Source: Paludibacteraceae bacterium (GTDB lineage Bacteria; Bacteroidota; Bacteroidia; Bacteroidales; Paludibacteraceae). Taken from it: a DNA stretch of 38,013 bases. The stretch lies in contig JAEEHO010000041.1 in assembly GCA_016280845.1 (NCBI GenBank), positions 1 through 38,013 of the forward strand, in the 5' to 3' direction. The notes under the pieces are model-generated. The model was given only the letters and a program-made list of their open reading frames with translations, did not search any database and was not told the DNA's origin. Position numbers and translations under genes: made by a program. Of the stretch, positions 7,879 to 16,242 are shown piece after piece; position 1 is the stretch's first letter, and each line of letters opens with the position of its first letter.

Positions 7879-8601
7879 TTAGCCCGTGATACCCTTGCGG
7901 GCGAGCAGGGCTTCCACGCTGCCGTCGTCGCCCTCGCCGCTTGCCAGCTTCTCCCACACGAAGGTGTTCTTGTCGGCGGCGGCGCGCATCTCGGCGTGCT
8001 TCTTGTCCATCTCCATCACGGCGGTGGCGCAGAGGGAAAGAACCTTCTCTTCCACGGTCTTGTCGCCGATCCAGGCATGGTTCTCGTCCTCGCAGGCAGT
8101 AAACTTGCCCTCCTCGATCTCGGCGCAAAGCGCCTTGATCGCATCCTCGTTCACCTTGCCGTCCTCGCGGTTGGCATTGAAGCGGTCGAGGGTGTCTTTT
8201 GCCGTCTTCTTCGCGGCGGCGAGACGGCGCGCGTTCTCAGCGTTGACCATCTGCTCCACGGTGGCGTTGGCGGCGTTCAGGTTCTTCTCAGCCGTCTCCA
8301 GCTTCGCGGACATCTCGCGCACACTCGCGGTCATGGTCTCAACCATGTCGCACGCGTCCACCAGAACGTCCTCGCAGCCCTCGGAGCAGAAGTGTGCCTG
8401 CGCGTTGACCGCCTGAACCTTTTCGGGATACACAGCCTCGTCCAGCGAAGCCATGAGGTAGATCGCGGTTTCGCCGCTCTTACCCATGAGGCAAACGACA
8501 ACGCCGTTTTCGCCCTGCTCCGCGGCAAGTACGGTGTACTCGCCGAACTTCGCCTGCAGCTCACGGAGCTGCTGCTTGCTCAGTCTCATGTGTTTCGTCA
8601 T
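7879..8601 (-). other. Possible nested scaffold product from internal start
   Basis: Within the protease-scaffold frame, AAAGGA lies before two ATGs at 8601 and 8589 (GMTKHM...), exactly at the junction between the protease-like and coiled-coil halves. The resulting protein of about 240 residues would be the scaffold domain alone, as lambda Nu3 is made from within gene C. This is inferred from the position of the site only. Confidence 0.45.
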
Positions 8602-9273
8602 TCCTTTCTTTTCAGAATTGTTCTGCGGCTCGACTGTTTCGGCTTCGGTTTCCTCTTTGACAAGGCTTGCCACGCGCAGCTTCATCTCCTCGAATTCATC
8701 CTGCATTGCGGCAAGTGCGCGGATATTTGCGGTGGGAACTGCCGGAGCGACATCGTCGCCAAGAACTGTCAGCCCAATGCCGTTCCAGACTTCGTAGATT
8801 TCAACTCCATTTTCTACGAATCCTTCCTCCACCATGACCTCAACCGACACGCTCATGCTCCCTGTCAGCGTGAGATGCTGGATGAGTTCGTGGGCATATT
8901 CTGCCCAAATCTTGCCCTTAACACGAAGCCAAAGTTGATTTTCACGCTCGACGAGCGTTAAATCCGATTCATCGGCGGAAATCATTCCAACGATTCTTTC
9001 CGCCGTCGGCGCGGTGAAACTGCGGTAAGGTTCGCCCGTTTCGGGGTCTACCTTGTCCGTCGAGTTGTGTCCGTCGCCGACCTTATTGCCGAAATTGGTA
9101 TATGCAACCAATACCGGCTGCCCTCTGAACGAGCGGTAGTTCTTTTCGAGATTCCTAAACTCCCACCGACCGCCCTGCACGGGACCTGTACGCAGGATGT
9201 CAGCTTCAAATGCAAACTCATACTTGTTGAGCTGTTGTAGCACTCGAAGTTCTCCTGTCATTTTCTCCGTCAT
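7879..9273 (-). CDS. Fused prohead maturation protease and scaffold
   Basis: A 464-residue protein. Residues about 1-190 look like a herpes-type/U35 (S78-like) prohead protease: VGDGHNSTD supplies a candidate catalytic His (about 69), and LTGSMSVSVEV (about 135-145) supplies candidate Ser residues. Residues 225-464 are helical and charged (MSAKLETAEKNLNAANATVEQM...), as in phage scaffolds. Protease-scaffold fusion directly before the capsid gene is a known head-assembly arrangement. The start has GGAGGGAGA upstream, just after a terminator. An internal start inside the frame may make scaffold alone. Confidence 0.75.
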   Translation of the reverse strand: MTEKMTGELRVLQQLNKYEFAFEADILRTGPVQGGRWEFRNLEKNYRSFRGQPVLVAYTNFGNKVGDGHNSTDKVDPETGEPYRSFTAPTAERIVGMISADESDLTLVERENQLWLRVKGKIWAEYAHELIQHLTLTGSMSVSVEVMVEEGFVENGVEIYEVWNGIGLTVLGDDVAPAVPTANIRALAAMQDEFEEMKLRVASLVKEETEAETVEPQNNSEKKGMTKHMRLSKQQLRELQAKFGEYTVLAAEQGENGVVVCLMGKSGETAIYLMASLDEAVYPEKVQAVNAQAHFCSEGCEDVLVDACDMVETMTASVREMSAKLETAEKNLNAANATVEQMVNAENARRLAAAKKTAKDTLDRFNANREDGKVNEDAIKALCAEIEEGKFTACEDENHAWIGDKTVEEKVLSLCATAVMEMDKKHAEMRAAADKNTFVWEKLASGEGDDGSVEALLARKGITG

Positions 9274-9288
9274 ATTCTCCCTCCTTGC

Positions 9289-9332
9289 AAAAGAAAAAGG
9301 GCAAATGCCTACTATTTGTAAGCATTTGCCCC
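9289..9332 (-). terminator. Rho-independent terminator between portal and protease units
   Basis: GGGCAAATGC / GCATTTGCCC forms a perfect 10-bp stem with a 13-nt loop, followed on the minus strand by TTTTTCTTTT. It lies 16 nt upstream of the protease-scaffold start, so downstream head genes probably depend on read-through or antitermination, or on another promoter. Confidence 0.8.
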
Positions 9333-9395
9333 ACTTAACGCTTTCGCGTACCTCTTGGCACTTCCCGCACCATACCTCGTGCGAGGAATCACTGT

Positions 9396-9539
9396 TCAGT
9401 TTTGCTTCCCGCCTCGGATAAGTTTTGCCGTTGTTTTCTCCGCGGCGATTCGCACGCCGTCTTTTGTCCTGCGAATATGAATTTCATATCCGTCAAGCAG
9501 CGCGCGATTTATTTCCTGCAAATCTTTCTCTGTTACCAT
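9396..9539 (-). CDS. Small basic hypothetical protein between portal and protease
   Basis: A 47-residue frame (MVTEKDLQEINRALLDGYEI...KQN) starts at an ATG 12 nt after the portal stop, with GAGGCG upstream, and ends before the terminator. An amphipathic N-terminal helix is followed by a basic strand (IHIRRTKDGVRI). This looks like a short helix plus beta hairpin found in small phage proteins. Spacing and composition support a real gene; no function is known. Confidence 0.6.
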   Translation of the reverse strand: MVTEKDLQEINRALLDGYEIHIRRTKDGVRIAAEKTTAKLIRGGKQN

Positions 9540-9551
9540 TATATCAACGCC

Positions 9552-11309
9552 TCAAAGCGAATTTCCGCCGTCGCTGTCCTGCTCCTGCCCTTCGCTTGTA
9601 ACTCCGTCGCTGTTTGGTCTGCCTCCGTCTTCGTGACCGTTCGGAGGAAGCGTACCATTTTGGTTCTTCGCGTTGTACGAAGAAATCAGCGGGAGTCTCC
9701 TATTCATGAGTCCGCTATTGGCAACCGCATCGCTCCAGGATATGTCGTCGAGAATCGAGCGGTCGCGCATCGCATTGTACTCGATTGCCGCCGGAAGAAT
9801 GCCTAGCGTCATTTCTTTTCGCAGACTCTCTTCGCGGTCGTCGTCCGTCGCAATGTCTCCAAACATCGAGAAATGCCACTCGTAATTGAGGTTTAGCTTC
9901 TCAATCACGACGTTCATCATCCGCTCAAAACAACGGTAAATTGTCTGCGGGAGTCTGCTCTCAATCAGCAGGCTCACATTTACCGCACCGGCGCGTGCGT
10001 CGGTTGAAGTCGGAATGATTGCGTTTAATCCCGCCTTGCTCATCGTATCCTGATAGCTTGTAGATACGATGTTGATGGCGTTCGGCGCTTCATCAAGCGA
10101 CTCCATCTTCATGTTTTTGAAAGGAGCGACGTACAGCCCGATTCCGCTTGTCGAGTTTGTGGCAAGCATCTGATACCACAACGCTTCAAACATTCTGCGC
10201 CCCGCGTCGGAAATTTTGTACTGGTCGGACGTGTCATCGTGCTTTTCGTCCCATGTCTCGATTTCTCCATGTAAAATTGAGACAAGTGGATTCTGCAGCA
10301 GTTCCAGCTGGATTTGTTCCATCGCGGACAGCTGGATAAAGTCCAGAAAGAGTCCGGTAAACGGCGGGAGGACGTTGTCGTCGACATCGTCAATTTCCAT
10401 CGGGAAGACTCGATCTGCGGGAAGCGTCACCCAGTAATACCATCTGCCGTTCTGGTAGTAGGCGTCGACCGCCTCGCTCTTGCGTACCACACTCATGTCG
10501 AGTCCGGTTCGGTTCGCGTACACGATTTTGCGTCCGCGTACCGTCGGCTGCGGCGCGAGAGAGCCGAGCCAGTCGTTAACGTACGGCTCGAAAAGGTCTC
10601 CGAACTGTCTCCAGTCCGTTCCCATCTGGCAAAAATACATCAGGTCGAATGCGACCGTGTACTTGCTCACATTGTTGTAACCGACGATTTTCACCCAGTC
10701 GGACGGAAGCCTCTGCAAAAACGCATGGTTGACGCGGTTGTGGCTCTTGTCAACGCTTACGCGCGGCGCAATAAAGACTTTTCCTTCCTGGAGCGCACGG
10801 CCTGCAAACTCGTGCGCTTTGTCACGAGGATTGACTGCGCGGCGCAGCTTCTCAAGGAGTTTCCACTCGCGCCAAAAGTTGTCTTTCTTTGCGTCTTCCT
10901 TATCCGTGAGGCTCGGTGCGACGTAAGAATGGTAGGTGAGTAGATTCTGATAGACCACCCGTGTGTGAAACATCGGGTATGCGGTGTACTCCAGCCCTTT
11001 TTCCACTGCACGGAGCGGTTTCTCGCTTGTGTCAGGGTGCTGTACGAAGTTTGCAACGTCGTCCTTGGAGTAGTCCGCCGGTCTTGTCGATACGCCCTTG
11101 ATGCGTCTGTTCTGCACGTAAGGATTCGGTGTATACATCGATCCCATTCCAAGAGGCCCGCCGTTCGCCGCGTTGTACGCGGAGATCAGGCTGTTCATCG
11201 GAAGATTGCCATACTCTGCGGCAAGCGACCGGAACTTCTTGAAGATGTCGGAATAGGACGCGCCGGAAACCTCATTCAGTTGTTCCGCGAGATTCACAGC
11301 TTCCGCCAT
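9552..11309 (-). CDS. Portal protein
   Basis: A 585-residue protein between TerL and the protease, the standard portal position and size. It contains portal-like features: a long central region with WREWKLLEKLRRAV, a VFPMEIDDVDDNVLPPF loop, a helical stretch (FLDFIQLSAMEQIQLELLQNP) that suits the crown or stem helix, and a disordered Gly/Asn/Glu-rich C-terminal tail. The dodecameric portal is the DNA entry and exit vertex that docks TerL. The start ATG at 11309 lies three bases after the preceding stop. Family placement is by context rather than by a signature motif. Confidence 0.75.
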   Translation of the reverse strand: MAEAVNLAEQLNEVSGASYSDIFKKFRSLAAEYGNLPMNSLISAYNAANGGPLGMGSMYTPNPYVQNRRIKGVSTRPADYSKDDVANFVQHPDTSEKPLRAVEKGLEYTAYPMFHTRVVYQNLLTYHSYVAPSLTDKEDAKKDNFWREWKLLEKLRRAVNPRDKAHEFAGRALQEGKVFIAPRVSVDKSHNRVNHAFLQRLPSDWVKIVGYNNVSKYTVAFDLMYFCQMGTDWRQFGDLFEPYVNDWLGSLAPQPTVRGRKIVYANRTGLDMSVVRKSEAVDAYYQNGRWYYWVTLPADRVFPMEIDDVDDNVLPPFTGLFLDFIQLSAMEQIQLELLQNPLVSILHGEIETWDEKHDDTSDQYKISDAGRRMFEALWYQMLATNSTSGIGLYVAPFKNMKMESLDEAPNAINIVSTSYQDTMSKAGLNAIIPTSTDARAGAVNVSLLIESRLPQTIYRCFERMMNVVIEKLNLNYEWHFSMFGDIATDDDREESLRKEMTLGILPAAIEYNAMRDRSILDDISWSDAVANSGLMNRRLPLISSYNAKNQNGTLPPNGHEDGGRPNSDGVTSEGQEQDSDGGNSL

Positions 11310-11312
11310 GCC

Positions 11313-11648
11313 TTATCCCTCCAACTTGTATTTTTCCGCTTTGAGCGCCGCCTCCAGACGCTCGATTCGCCTGTTCATATCGGCGGTGATTTCTCCCTCG
11401 TGCTTTTTTGCTTCCTCCGCGAGAATCACCATGTTACAGTCCAGAAGCCACTGCTCATCTTGTCTGGAGAGCCTGTGCGTTTCCGTCTGCGTGATTTCCA
11501 CGGCATCTTTCGGCGGCTCCCCGTTCACGTAGACTAGGATGTAAAACGGCGTGATGCGGGAAAACCTCTGCTCTGCCGCCTCTGCCATTCCGTCCTTGTC
11601 CACGTTGAGAGCATACAGCCGGTAGTTTATTTTCAATTCATCGGTCAA
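11313..11648 (-). CDS. Small protein between terminase and portal
   Basis: A 111-residue acidic protein. The first half is beta-like (NYRLYALNVDKDGM, FYILVYVNGEPP); the second half is a coiled coil (MNRRIERLEAALKAEKYKLEG). It overlaps the TerL stop by 4 nt (ATGA) and abuts the portal gene, so it is co-translated with packaging genes. A role in portal or terminase assembly is plausible but unproven. Confidence 0.65.
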   Translation of the reverse strand: MTDELKINYRLYALNVDKDGMAEAAEQRFSRITPFYILVYVNGEPPKDAVEITQTETHRLSRQDEQWLLDCNMVILAEEAKKHEGEITADMNRRIERLEAALKAEKYKLEG

Positions 11649-13498
11649 AACCGTCGCCCTCCTTGTCGCGCCACGACCATACGCCCGTGCGCCGCCGCAG
11701 GCAGCACTCCTATGGCGTTCCCATCGCGGTACTTGGCGAGCATATCGTCCCAGTCGCTCTTATGCGGTTTCTTCGCCAGATTCGCCTTTTCCAGTTTCTG
11801 TGCAAGGCGCATCGCGTACTTGAGCGCCGACCAGCTGTCTCGCTGGATATGCGTCGAAATGCGCTTTTCGCGGATTCCCTGACCGCTCGGCTCTTCGCGA
11901 AGATTCTGGATTTGCGATACCAGTTCGTTCGTTTTTTTGTACGGCTGACTGATTTTATAGTTTAGCGAGTCGTCCTTGATTCGGTGGAAAGCCTTGTACG
12001 CTTCCACTCCCTCATTCATTGCGACCGTCAGAAGTTGCACATTACCGTGCTCAAACTGCATTTGCGCGTTGAGAATCATTTCGCTATCTGGATCGCGCAC
12101 GCCGTTTCCGCCTGCCCGAACCGGATAGATGACGGGGATTGCGCCCTCAAGCTCAAGCTCTGTCTTTTCAAGATGCTTGTAGCAGCAAAGCGGTCTTGCA
12201 CCTCCAACAGGCTCCGCCATAAGTGCTGAAAGCACGCCATCTCCGTACTGCCACGCATCAATCGCAATGTAGGTCTGGCTTCCCTCGTAGGTGTACCTGT
12301 CCCAAATTCTTCGCAGCCGCTGCGCCTGCGCAATCGGCGTCGGGGTTTCGGCTGGCGTCCAGTCCTCAATCCAAACGCATTGCTTGAGGTACTTGTCGCG
12401 GTGGTAGTAATCGTTTTGCTTGGTGCATTTGAGTACCGCCACGGCGCATTTTGCGTTTCCCTTGTTATCGCGGTACGAAACGTCGTACCCTACAATGTAG
12501 ATAACATCCTGCGGCTTTGTCTTGCAGTCGCGGTCTTTGCAGCAGTGATGCTCTTCCATCATTGCGAGCTGACGTGCCTCGTTGATCGTCTCGTCTCGAA
12601 TAAGCGGGTTTTTGTCGCTTCCTGACGAAATGCTCTCCATTTCGCGTAGCCACTGCGCGCCGGTCAGCTCGTTCTTGATGTTCTCAGCCCATGCAACCGG
12701 TCTCATCTGCTCTAGGAGCATTACCGAGTAAGGTACGTCAATGATATAGGCGGATTCTCCGCGCGCCATCATCCAGCGATGTGAGCGGCGGCGCAGATAT
12801 GCGTACTGCTGTCTGCGTCCCGCGCTCGTGATGCTCTGCTGCTTGAAGTAGATATAGGCTGGGCTTCTGTGTCCCTTGACCTTGTACTCACCGCGCACCG
12901 TCGGGATAATGACGTTTTTGAACTCATCCTCGTCAAACGGCGGCTTTTCTTCCTGCGCGGTTTCCTCCGCGCTTGCGCGGTAAACCGTCGCGCCGCGCTT
13001 GTTGTCGATACTCAGCCTCGTTTTGTAAGGCGTGGAAACGACGAATCTGTCCATACCGTCTGACTCGACTGTGTAAAGATCGGTCAATCCCGGATAGTTG
13101 TTTTCCAGATACTTATGCGTGTCGCTTGCGATTTTTGCGGTCTGCTTGAGGCTTGGCCCCGTCACCGCTGTCGTTTCTCCCGGCCACATCAGCCCGTCCA
13201 CGTATCCGCCTGCCTGCCTGCAATATGATTTCGTCGCGCCGCGGCAAGCCGTGATGTCCGTGTACTGGTAATTTGCGTTGATGCGGAGGAATATCCGCTG
13301 GATGAAAGATAGGTCGTAATCCGCGTCGTCGCTCTGGAATAAGTCAAGCATGAAGTCTGGGAACCACCGGCAAGCGGCAACCAGATAAATCCAGCCCTCT
13401 CCGAGATTTTCATACTCTGCGTCAGCAAACTGGCGTTTTTTTACCCATCCGGTCTGTACTCCTGTAAATACATAGACCCGATCCTTGCCGCCAGCCAT
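11645..13498 (-). CDS. terL: Terminase large subunit
   Basis: A 617-residue packaging motor. ITACRGATKSY (residues about 82-92) is a Walker A-type P-loop for the N-terminal ATPase. IVGYDVSYRD (D about 339) and YIAIDAWQYGDG (D about 414) supply acidic residues expected for the RNase H-like nuclease domain that cuts concatemers. Length and order (putative small subunit, TerL, portal) fit. The start ATG overlaps the upstream TGA as ATGA. A clear Walker B is not obvious by eye. The C-terminal 40 residues are basic, as expected for DNA contact. Confidence 0.88.
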   Translation of the reverse strand: MAGGKDRVYVFTGVQTGWVKKRQFADAEYENLGEGWIYLVAACRWFPDFMLDLFQSDDADYDLSFIQRIFLRINANYQYTDITACRGATKSYCRQAGGYVDGLMWPGETTAVTGPSLKQTAKIASDTHKYLENNYPGLTDLYTVESDGMDRFVVSTPYKTRLSIDNKRGATVYRASAEETAQEEKPPFDEDEFKNVIIPTVRGEYKVKGHRSPAYIYFKQQSITSAGRRQQYAYLRRRSHRWMMARGESAYIIDVPYSVMLLEQMRPVAWAENIKNELTGAQWLREMESISSGSDKNPLIRDETINEARQLAMMEEHHCCKDRDCKTKPQDVIYIVGYDVSYRDNKGNAKCAVAVLKCTKQNDYYHRDKYLKQCVWIEDWTPAETPTPIAQAQRLRRIWDRYTYEGSQTYIAIDAWQYGDGVLSALMAEPVGGARPLCCYKHLEKTELELEGAIPVIYPVRAGGNGVRDPDSEMILNAQMQFEHGNVQLLTVAMNEGVEAYKAFHRIKDDSLNYKISQPYKKTNELVSQIQNLREEPSGQGIREKRISTHIQRDSWSALKYAMRLAQKLEKANLAKKPHKSDWDDMLAKYRDGNAIGVLPAAAHGRMVVARQGGRRF

Positions 13499-14340
13499 CA
13501 GTCATCACCGCCGTCCTCTTCGTCAGTCGGTGCAAACTGACCGCGAACGAGATGCAAATAGTTGTAGACTTCCGTTTCCTGCTCGTTTGGCTCGTCCGCA
13601 AACTCGTTTTCAAATCCGGAAAGCCTAAGCTCTTCAGGAAGCTCTGTAGGCTCCGGCATATCGTCGTTTTTCTGCATCGTTCGCAGAATCCCAAGAAGCG
13701 CGTGCTCCTCCGCGTCAACCGTCTGCGGATGCTTGCGCTGCTGACACCACTGATAGAAAGCTGCAAGGAAATCGTCCTTGGTCATTTCCATCGGCAGTCC
13801 GAATTTCTTGCGAAGCGCATCAACGATTCCGTCAGGACGCTGCTGTGCCGACGGAAGAATGTCCGCCTTTCGCATATTCGCGTCCGCGAGGTTCTTGCGA
13901 ATCATCTCGTCGAAGTTCTTTGCTGCCGCAACGTCGTCCTTGTTCTGAGATCGTATGAGCTTGTCGCGCTGTAGAGCCATTCTCGCGCACGTACGCGCCG
14001 TATCTTCCTGCTGGCGGTCAATGATACCAACATCGGAAAGCTGCGCCGTCATGACCCCGTAAAGCTCGTCCAGGCGCTTGTAGTCGTTCTCGGAATATCC
14101 CTCTCCCCAGACGGTCTCCCAGCGGACAGACTTTTCCATCCCGGCAAGAGCAGCCACGTTATAATCCGTTTCGCCGTCCGTAAATGAGCCTTTTGCCGTG
14201 TACTCATCCCACGAATCAATCTCGCACGGCTCATATGCCACATTCTGCGCGGCGCATACGATGTAAAGCGCCAGCGGCTTCGGTAAAGTAAGACAAAGGC
14301 GCTCAAAGGTTTGACTCGGTTTTTCAACTCTGCCGCCCAT
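13498..14340 (-). CDS. Putative terminase small subunit / packaging protein
   Basis: A 280-residue protein; the ATG at 14340 is chosen because GAAGGAGG lies 6 nt upstream, whereas the longer frame to 14400 has no site. It is the first gene after the late promoter region and overlaps terL, the standard small-terminase position. It is long for a small subunit and lacks an obvious N-terminal HTH. The middle is helical and charged (RMALQRDKLIRSQNKDDVAAAKNFDEMI), the C-terminus strongly acidic. It could instead be a different regulatory or packaging protein. Confidence 0.5.
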   Translation of the reverse strand: MGGRVEKPSQTFERLCLTLPKPLALYIVCAAQNVAYEPCEIDSWDEYTAKGSFTDGETDYNVAALAGMEKSVRWETVWGEGYSENDYKRLDELYGVMTAQLSDVGIIDRQQEDTARTCARMALQRDKLIRSQNKDDVAAAKNFDEMIRKNLADANMRKADILPSAQQRPDGIVDALRKKFGLPMEMTKDDFLAAFYQWCQQRKHPQTVDAEEHALLGILRTMQKNDDMPEPTELPEELRLSGFENEFADEPNEQETEVYNYLHLVRGQFAPTDEEDGGDD

Positions 14341-14370
14341 GTGCGCCTCCTTCTTCTCACATATTATGCG

Positions 14371-14419
14371 ATTATATTGTCCTAATATGAGTAAAACCAC
14401 ACATTTTGCGGTTTGTCAA
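14371..14419 (-). promoter_or_regulatory. Candidate late promoter upstream of packaging genes
   Basis: On the minus strand a perfect TTGACA (14419-14414) lies 17 nt before TTTTAC (14396-14391). A perfect TATAAT (14376-14371) lies further downstream but has a poor -35. The first pair has a weak -10, so it may need an activator. It is the only sizeable intergenic gap before the packaging genes. Confidence 0.55.
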
Positions 14420-14444
14420 TAGACTTTCCGCAATATGTGTGGTT
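14395..14444. promoter_or_regulatory. 17-bp inverted repeat operator around the late -35
   Basis: AACCACACATTTTGCGG (14395-14411) and CCGCAATATGTGTGGTT (14428-14444) form inverted arms with one mismatch and a 16-bp centre that contains the TTGACA -35 element. Such a long, symmetric element centred on a promoter suggests a dimeric or tetrameric regulator site. As RNA it could also fold into a hairpin. Confidence 0.6.
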
Positions 14445-14467
14445 ATCACACGAATTTTTGTGGTGGA

Positions 14468-14917
14468 CTACTCTTCTTCTCCAAGGAATATTGCTCTCGC
14501 CTTTCGATAAGCGTTGAACTTTTCCAGGCAGGCGCTACATCTTGTCTTTCCCGGTCTGTCGTTCTGTTTACCGCACATTGGGCATTTCCCCTGCGCTATC
14601 AAGTCCTCCATCCTCTTTTTTCGATAATCGCTCCGGTCGCGGTCATCCACGCGCTTTGCTTTTCCTGTTTTCTCGTCAATGACGTGATATTTTTTGGCAG
14701 TCGCTTGACCCTTTACCCATCCAATGCTTTGCGGAAGACTTTTGATGTTACCGACCGCAATCTGTTCCAGACGCTCCTCGCATCGTTTAAGCTGTGCCTC
14801 GTTCTCAGCGTTAGTTTTATAGAATTTGCATCTCTTGCGCGAGCAGTATAGCGCGTCCAAAGCGCGGCAATCTCTTGATTTCGGGTCGTAGTTGCAGCAA
14901 TCTGTCTTAACGCTCAT
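14468..14917 (-). CDS. Zinc-finger protein upstream of packaging operon
   Basis: A 149-residue basic protein with two Cys clusters: N-terminal CC-CYDPKS-DCRALDALYC-RKRCKFY and C-terminal CPMCGKQNDRPGKTRCSAC (two CxxC pairs, a zinc ribbon). The linker is helical and charged. It is encoded just before the late promoter, where Firmicutes phages often encode late transcription activators. A DNA-binding regulatory role is therefore plausible, but no named family is recognised. The stop is TAG. It overlaps the preceding gene by 4 nt. Confidence 0.6.
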   Translation of the reverse strand: MSVKTDCCNYDPKSRDCRALDALYCSRKRCKFYKTNAENEAQLKRCEERLEQIAVGNIKSLPQSIGWVKGQATAKKYHVIDEKTGKAKRVDDRDRSDYRKKRMEDLIAQGKCPMCGKQNDRPGKTRCSACLEKFNAYRKARAIFLGEEE

Positions 14918-15342
14918 TCGCTTTCTGCCTCCAGCTCAGAAATAATTTTTTGATATGCCCGATTCACCTCATCGCGAAGCATCACCTTTGCAAGGCATCG
15001 CTCTCGATTTTCCCGATAATACGCTCTTTTGTATTCCGCCTCGTACTCGGCGTTTTCTCGCTGGTATCTCTCGTTTTTTTCTATGATTCTTTCCCTGTTT
15101 TTTGCATAATACTTTGCATACGCGTCATGCTTTGCGCTTTTGTTCTCCCAGTAATATCGTCGGTTGTATTCGCGATTGTACCGTTTTCTTGCCGCAGTCT
15201 TTTTATCCATCCGGCTCTCCACCGCTATGTCGTCAATTTCACGCGACGCTGCAATCTCGGCTCTCGTAATGCAAAAGTATTTTTCTATTTCTGCGTCAGC
15301 AAAAGCAAGAGCGTCCAATTCCTCTCTTGTCCATTGTACCAC
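14914..15342 (-). CDS. Phage protein with Tyr/Arg/Asn repeat motifs
   Basis: A 142-residue protein. I chose a GTG start (15342) because AAAGAGG lies 7 nt upstream; a longer frame reaches 15423 without a good site. The N-terminus (WTREELDALAFADAEIEKYFCITRAE...) is a helical, acidic domain. From about residue 55 the protein is made of degenerate YYxxNRE/RIIEKNERYQREN repeats that form a highly charged helix. It lies between the methyltransferase locus and the zinc-finger gene. Such proteins are frequent near terminase modules of gut phages (from memory), but the function is unknown. Confidence 0.55.
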   Translation of the reverse strand: MVQWTREELDALAFADAEIEKYFCITRAEIAASREIDDIAVESRMDKKTAARKRYNREYNRRYYWENKSAKHDAYAKYYAKNRERIIEKNERYQRENAEYEAEYKRAYYRENRERCLAKVMLRDEVNRAYQKIISELEAESE

Positions 15343-15423
15343 CGAATTACCTCTTTCCGCAAAGATGTTCATTGCATATAGTAGCCACTTTTGCTTCTCT
15401 TTCTTATGTGCCGCCAAAACCAA

Positions 15424-16011
15424 CTACCGGTACAAATACTCCCACCAATCGCCTTTCTCTCCTGTTTCTTCGTCGCCGAAATGCTTCTTTGTTATTGCAA
15501 CGCAGAAAGGTTCGATTTCCGAAGACCATCTTACGGTTCCCATTCCGTTTATGCTTTCGTGCAGAAGGGGGAACGATCCTACACCGTCGAAAAGACTCCC
15601 TAGCGTCGGTGCTTGCACATACTCCGCGGAAATCCTTTTCAGGAGCCATCTCCACCAAGGTAACGCAATACCGTTGCCGATTGCCTTATAGCGCGGTGAG
15701 TCTGAGGTCTTGTGCTTTTTCCCCTGAGAGTCAGTCCATTCCCCAAGATTTGTCCAGTCATCAGGCAGCTGTTGCAGGCGCTCGCATTCCTTTGGCGTCA
15801 GACGCCTCACGACCGGACGCGTATGCCCGCACATTGAATCATGATTGGATGTTTCCTGCGCAGCTACAAGGTCTGTCGCGTCTTTATAGTCCCTGCACTT
15901 CAGAGCGGATGCCGACTCACTTTCTTTGTACTCTCCGATTGCCTGCATGGCAAAAGTCTTTTCATCTTGCTCTGCCCCATCGACAGCTTTGTTTTCCGTT
16001 ATCATCGGCAC
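15424..16011 (-). pseudogene. C5-methyltransferase C-terminal part with motifs IX, X and I
   Basis: A 195-codon open frame in the same frame as the 16018-16242 piece. It has EKTFAMQAIGEYKE, VVRRLTPKECERLQQLPDDW (motif IX region), SPRYKAIGNGIALPWWRWL (motif X) and then LGSLFDGVGSFPLL (motif I, the AdoMet-binding loop), SSEIEPFC (motif II) and AITKKHFGD. In ordinary enzymes motif I is N-terminal; here it is last. The natural continuation of KKHF is the VLHYGDV found at the N-terminus (17651), so this is a clean circular permutation. The stop is TAG. If translated alone it would lack catalytic Cys and be inactive. Confidence 0.65.
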
Positions 16012-16017
16012 ATATCC

Positions 16018-16242
16018 TCATCCCATTCCCATCGCCGCAGGAAGAGCCGTGCTCACGCCGTCTGTTTGGACTGTTGCATGATTCTGGTTGCTTTCCAGCA
16101 AGATTGGCTCCTCTTCGTTCTTTTTTTCGTCCATTATTATCGGCATGTTATTTCCACCCGTTCCGAATCGTGCAATGATTGCCATGCACACGTCGGACTT
16201 CTCCCACAGATCATTTCTCGCCTTGTTGTATAGTTCTTTCAT
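16018..16242 (-). pseudogene. Methyltransferase variable-region fragment (frame C)
   Basis: A 74-codon open frame (MKELYNKARNDLWEKSDVC..., then RFGTGGNNMPIIMDEK and ESNQNHATVQTDGVSTALPAAMGMG). The TGGNNMPIIM and ALPAAMGMG segments are typical of the variable linker of phage C5-methyltransferases. It ends at a TGA (16018-16020) beyond which the same frame continues as GYVPMITENK into the C-terminal piece, so a single nonsense codon separates the two. Confidence 0.55.

Noticed and set aside
5960..7882. 640-codon plus-strand frame opposite the capsid genes
   Set aside because: It is the shadow of highly biased capsid coding on the other strand; composition is Asp/Arg/Val-rich without any motif and there is no ribosome site.
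14914..15423. Read-through fusion of the methyltransferase C-terminal piece (TAG at 15424) with the next gene, since they share a frame
   Set aside because: A GTG with its own AAAGAGG site at 15342 gives a better start, and the intervening 27 codons do not look like a linker.
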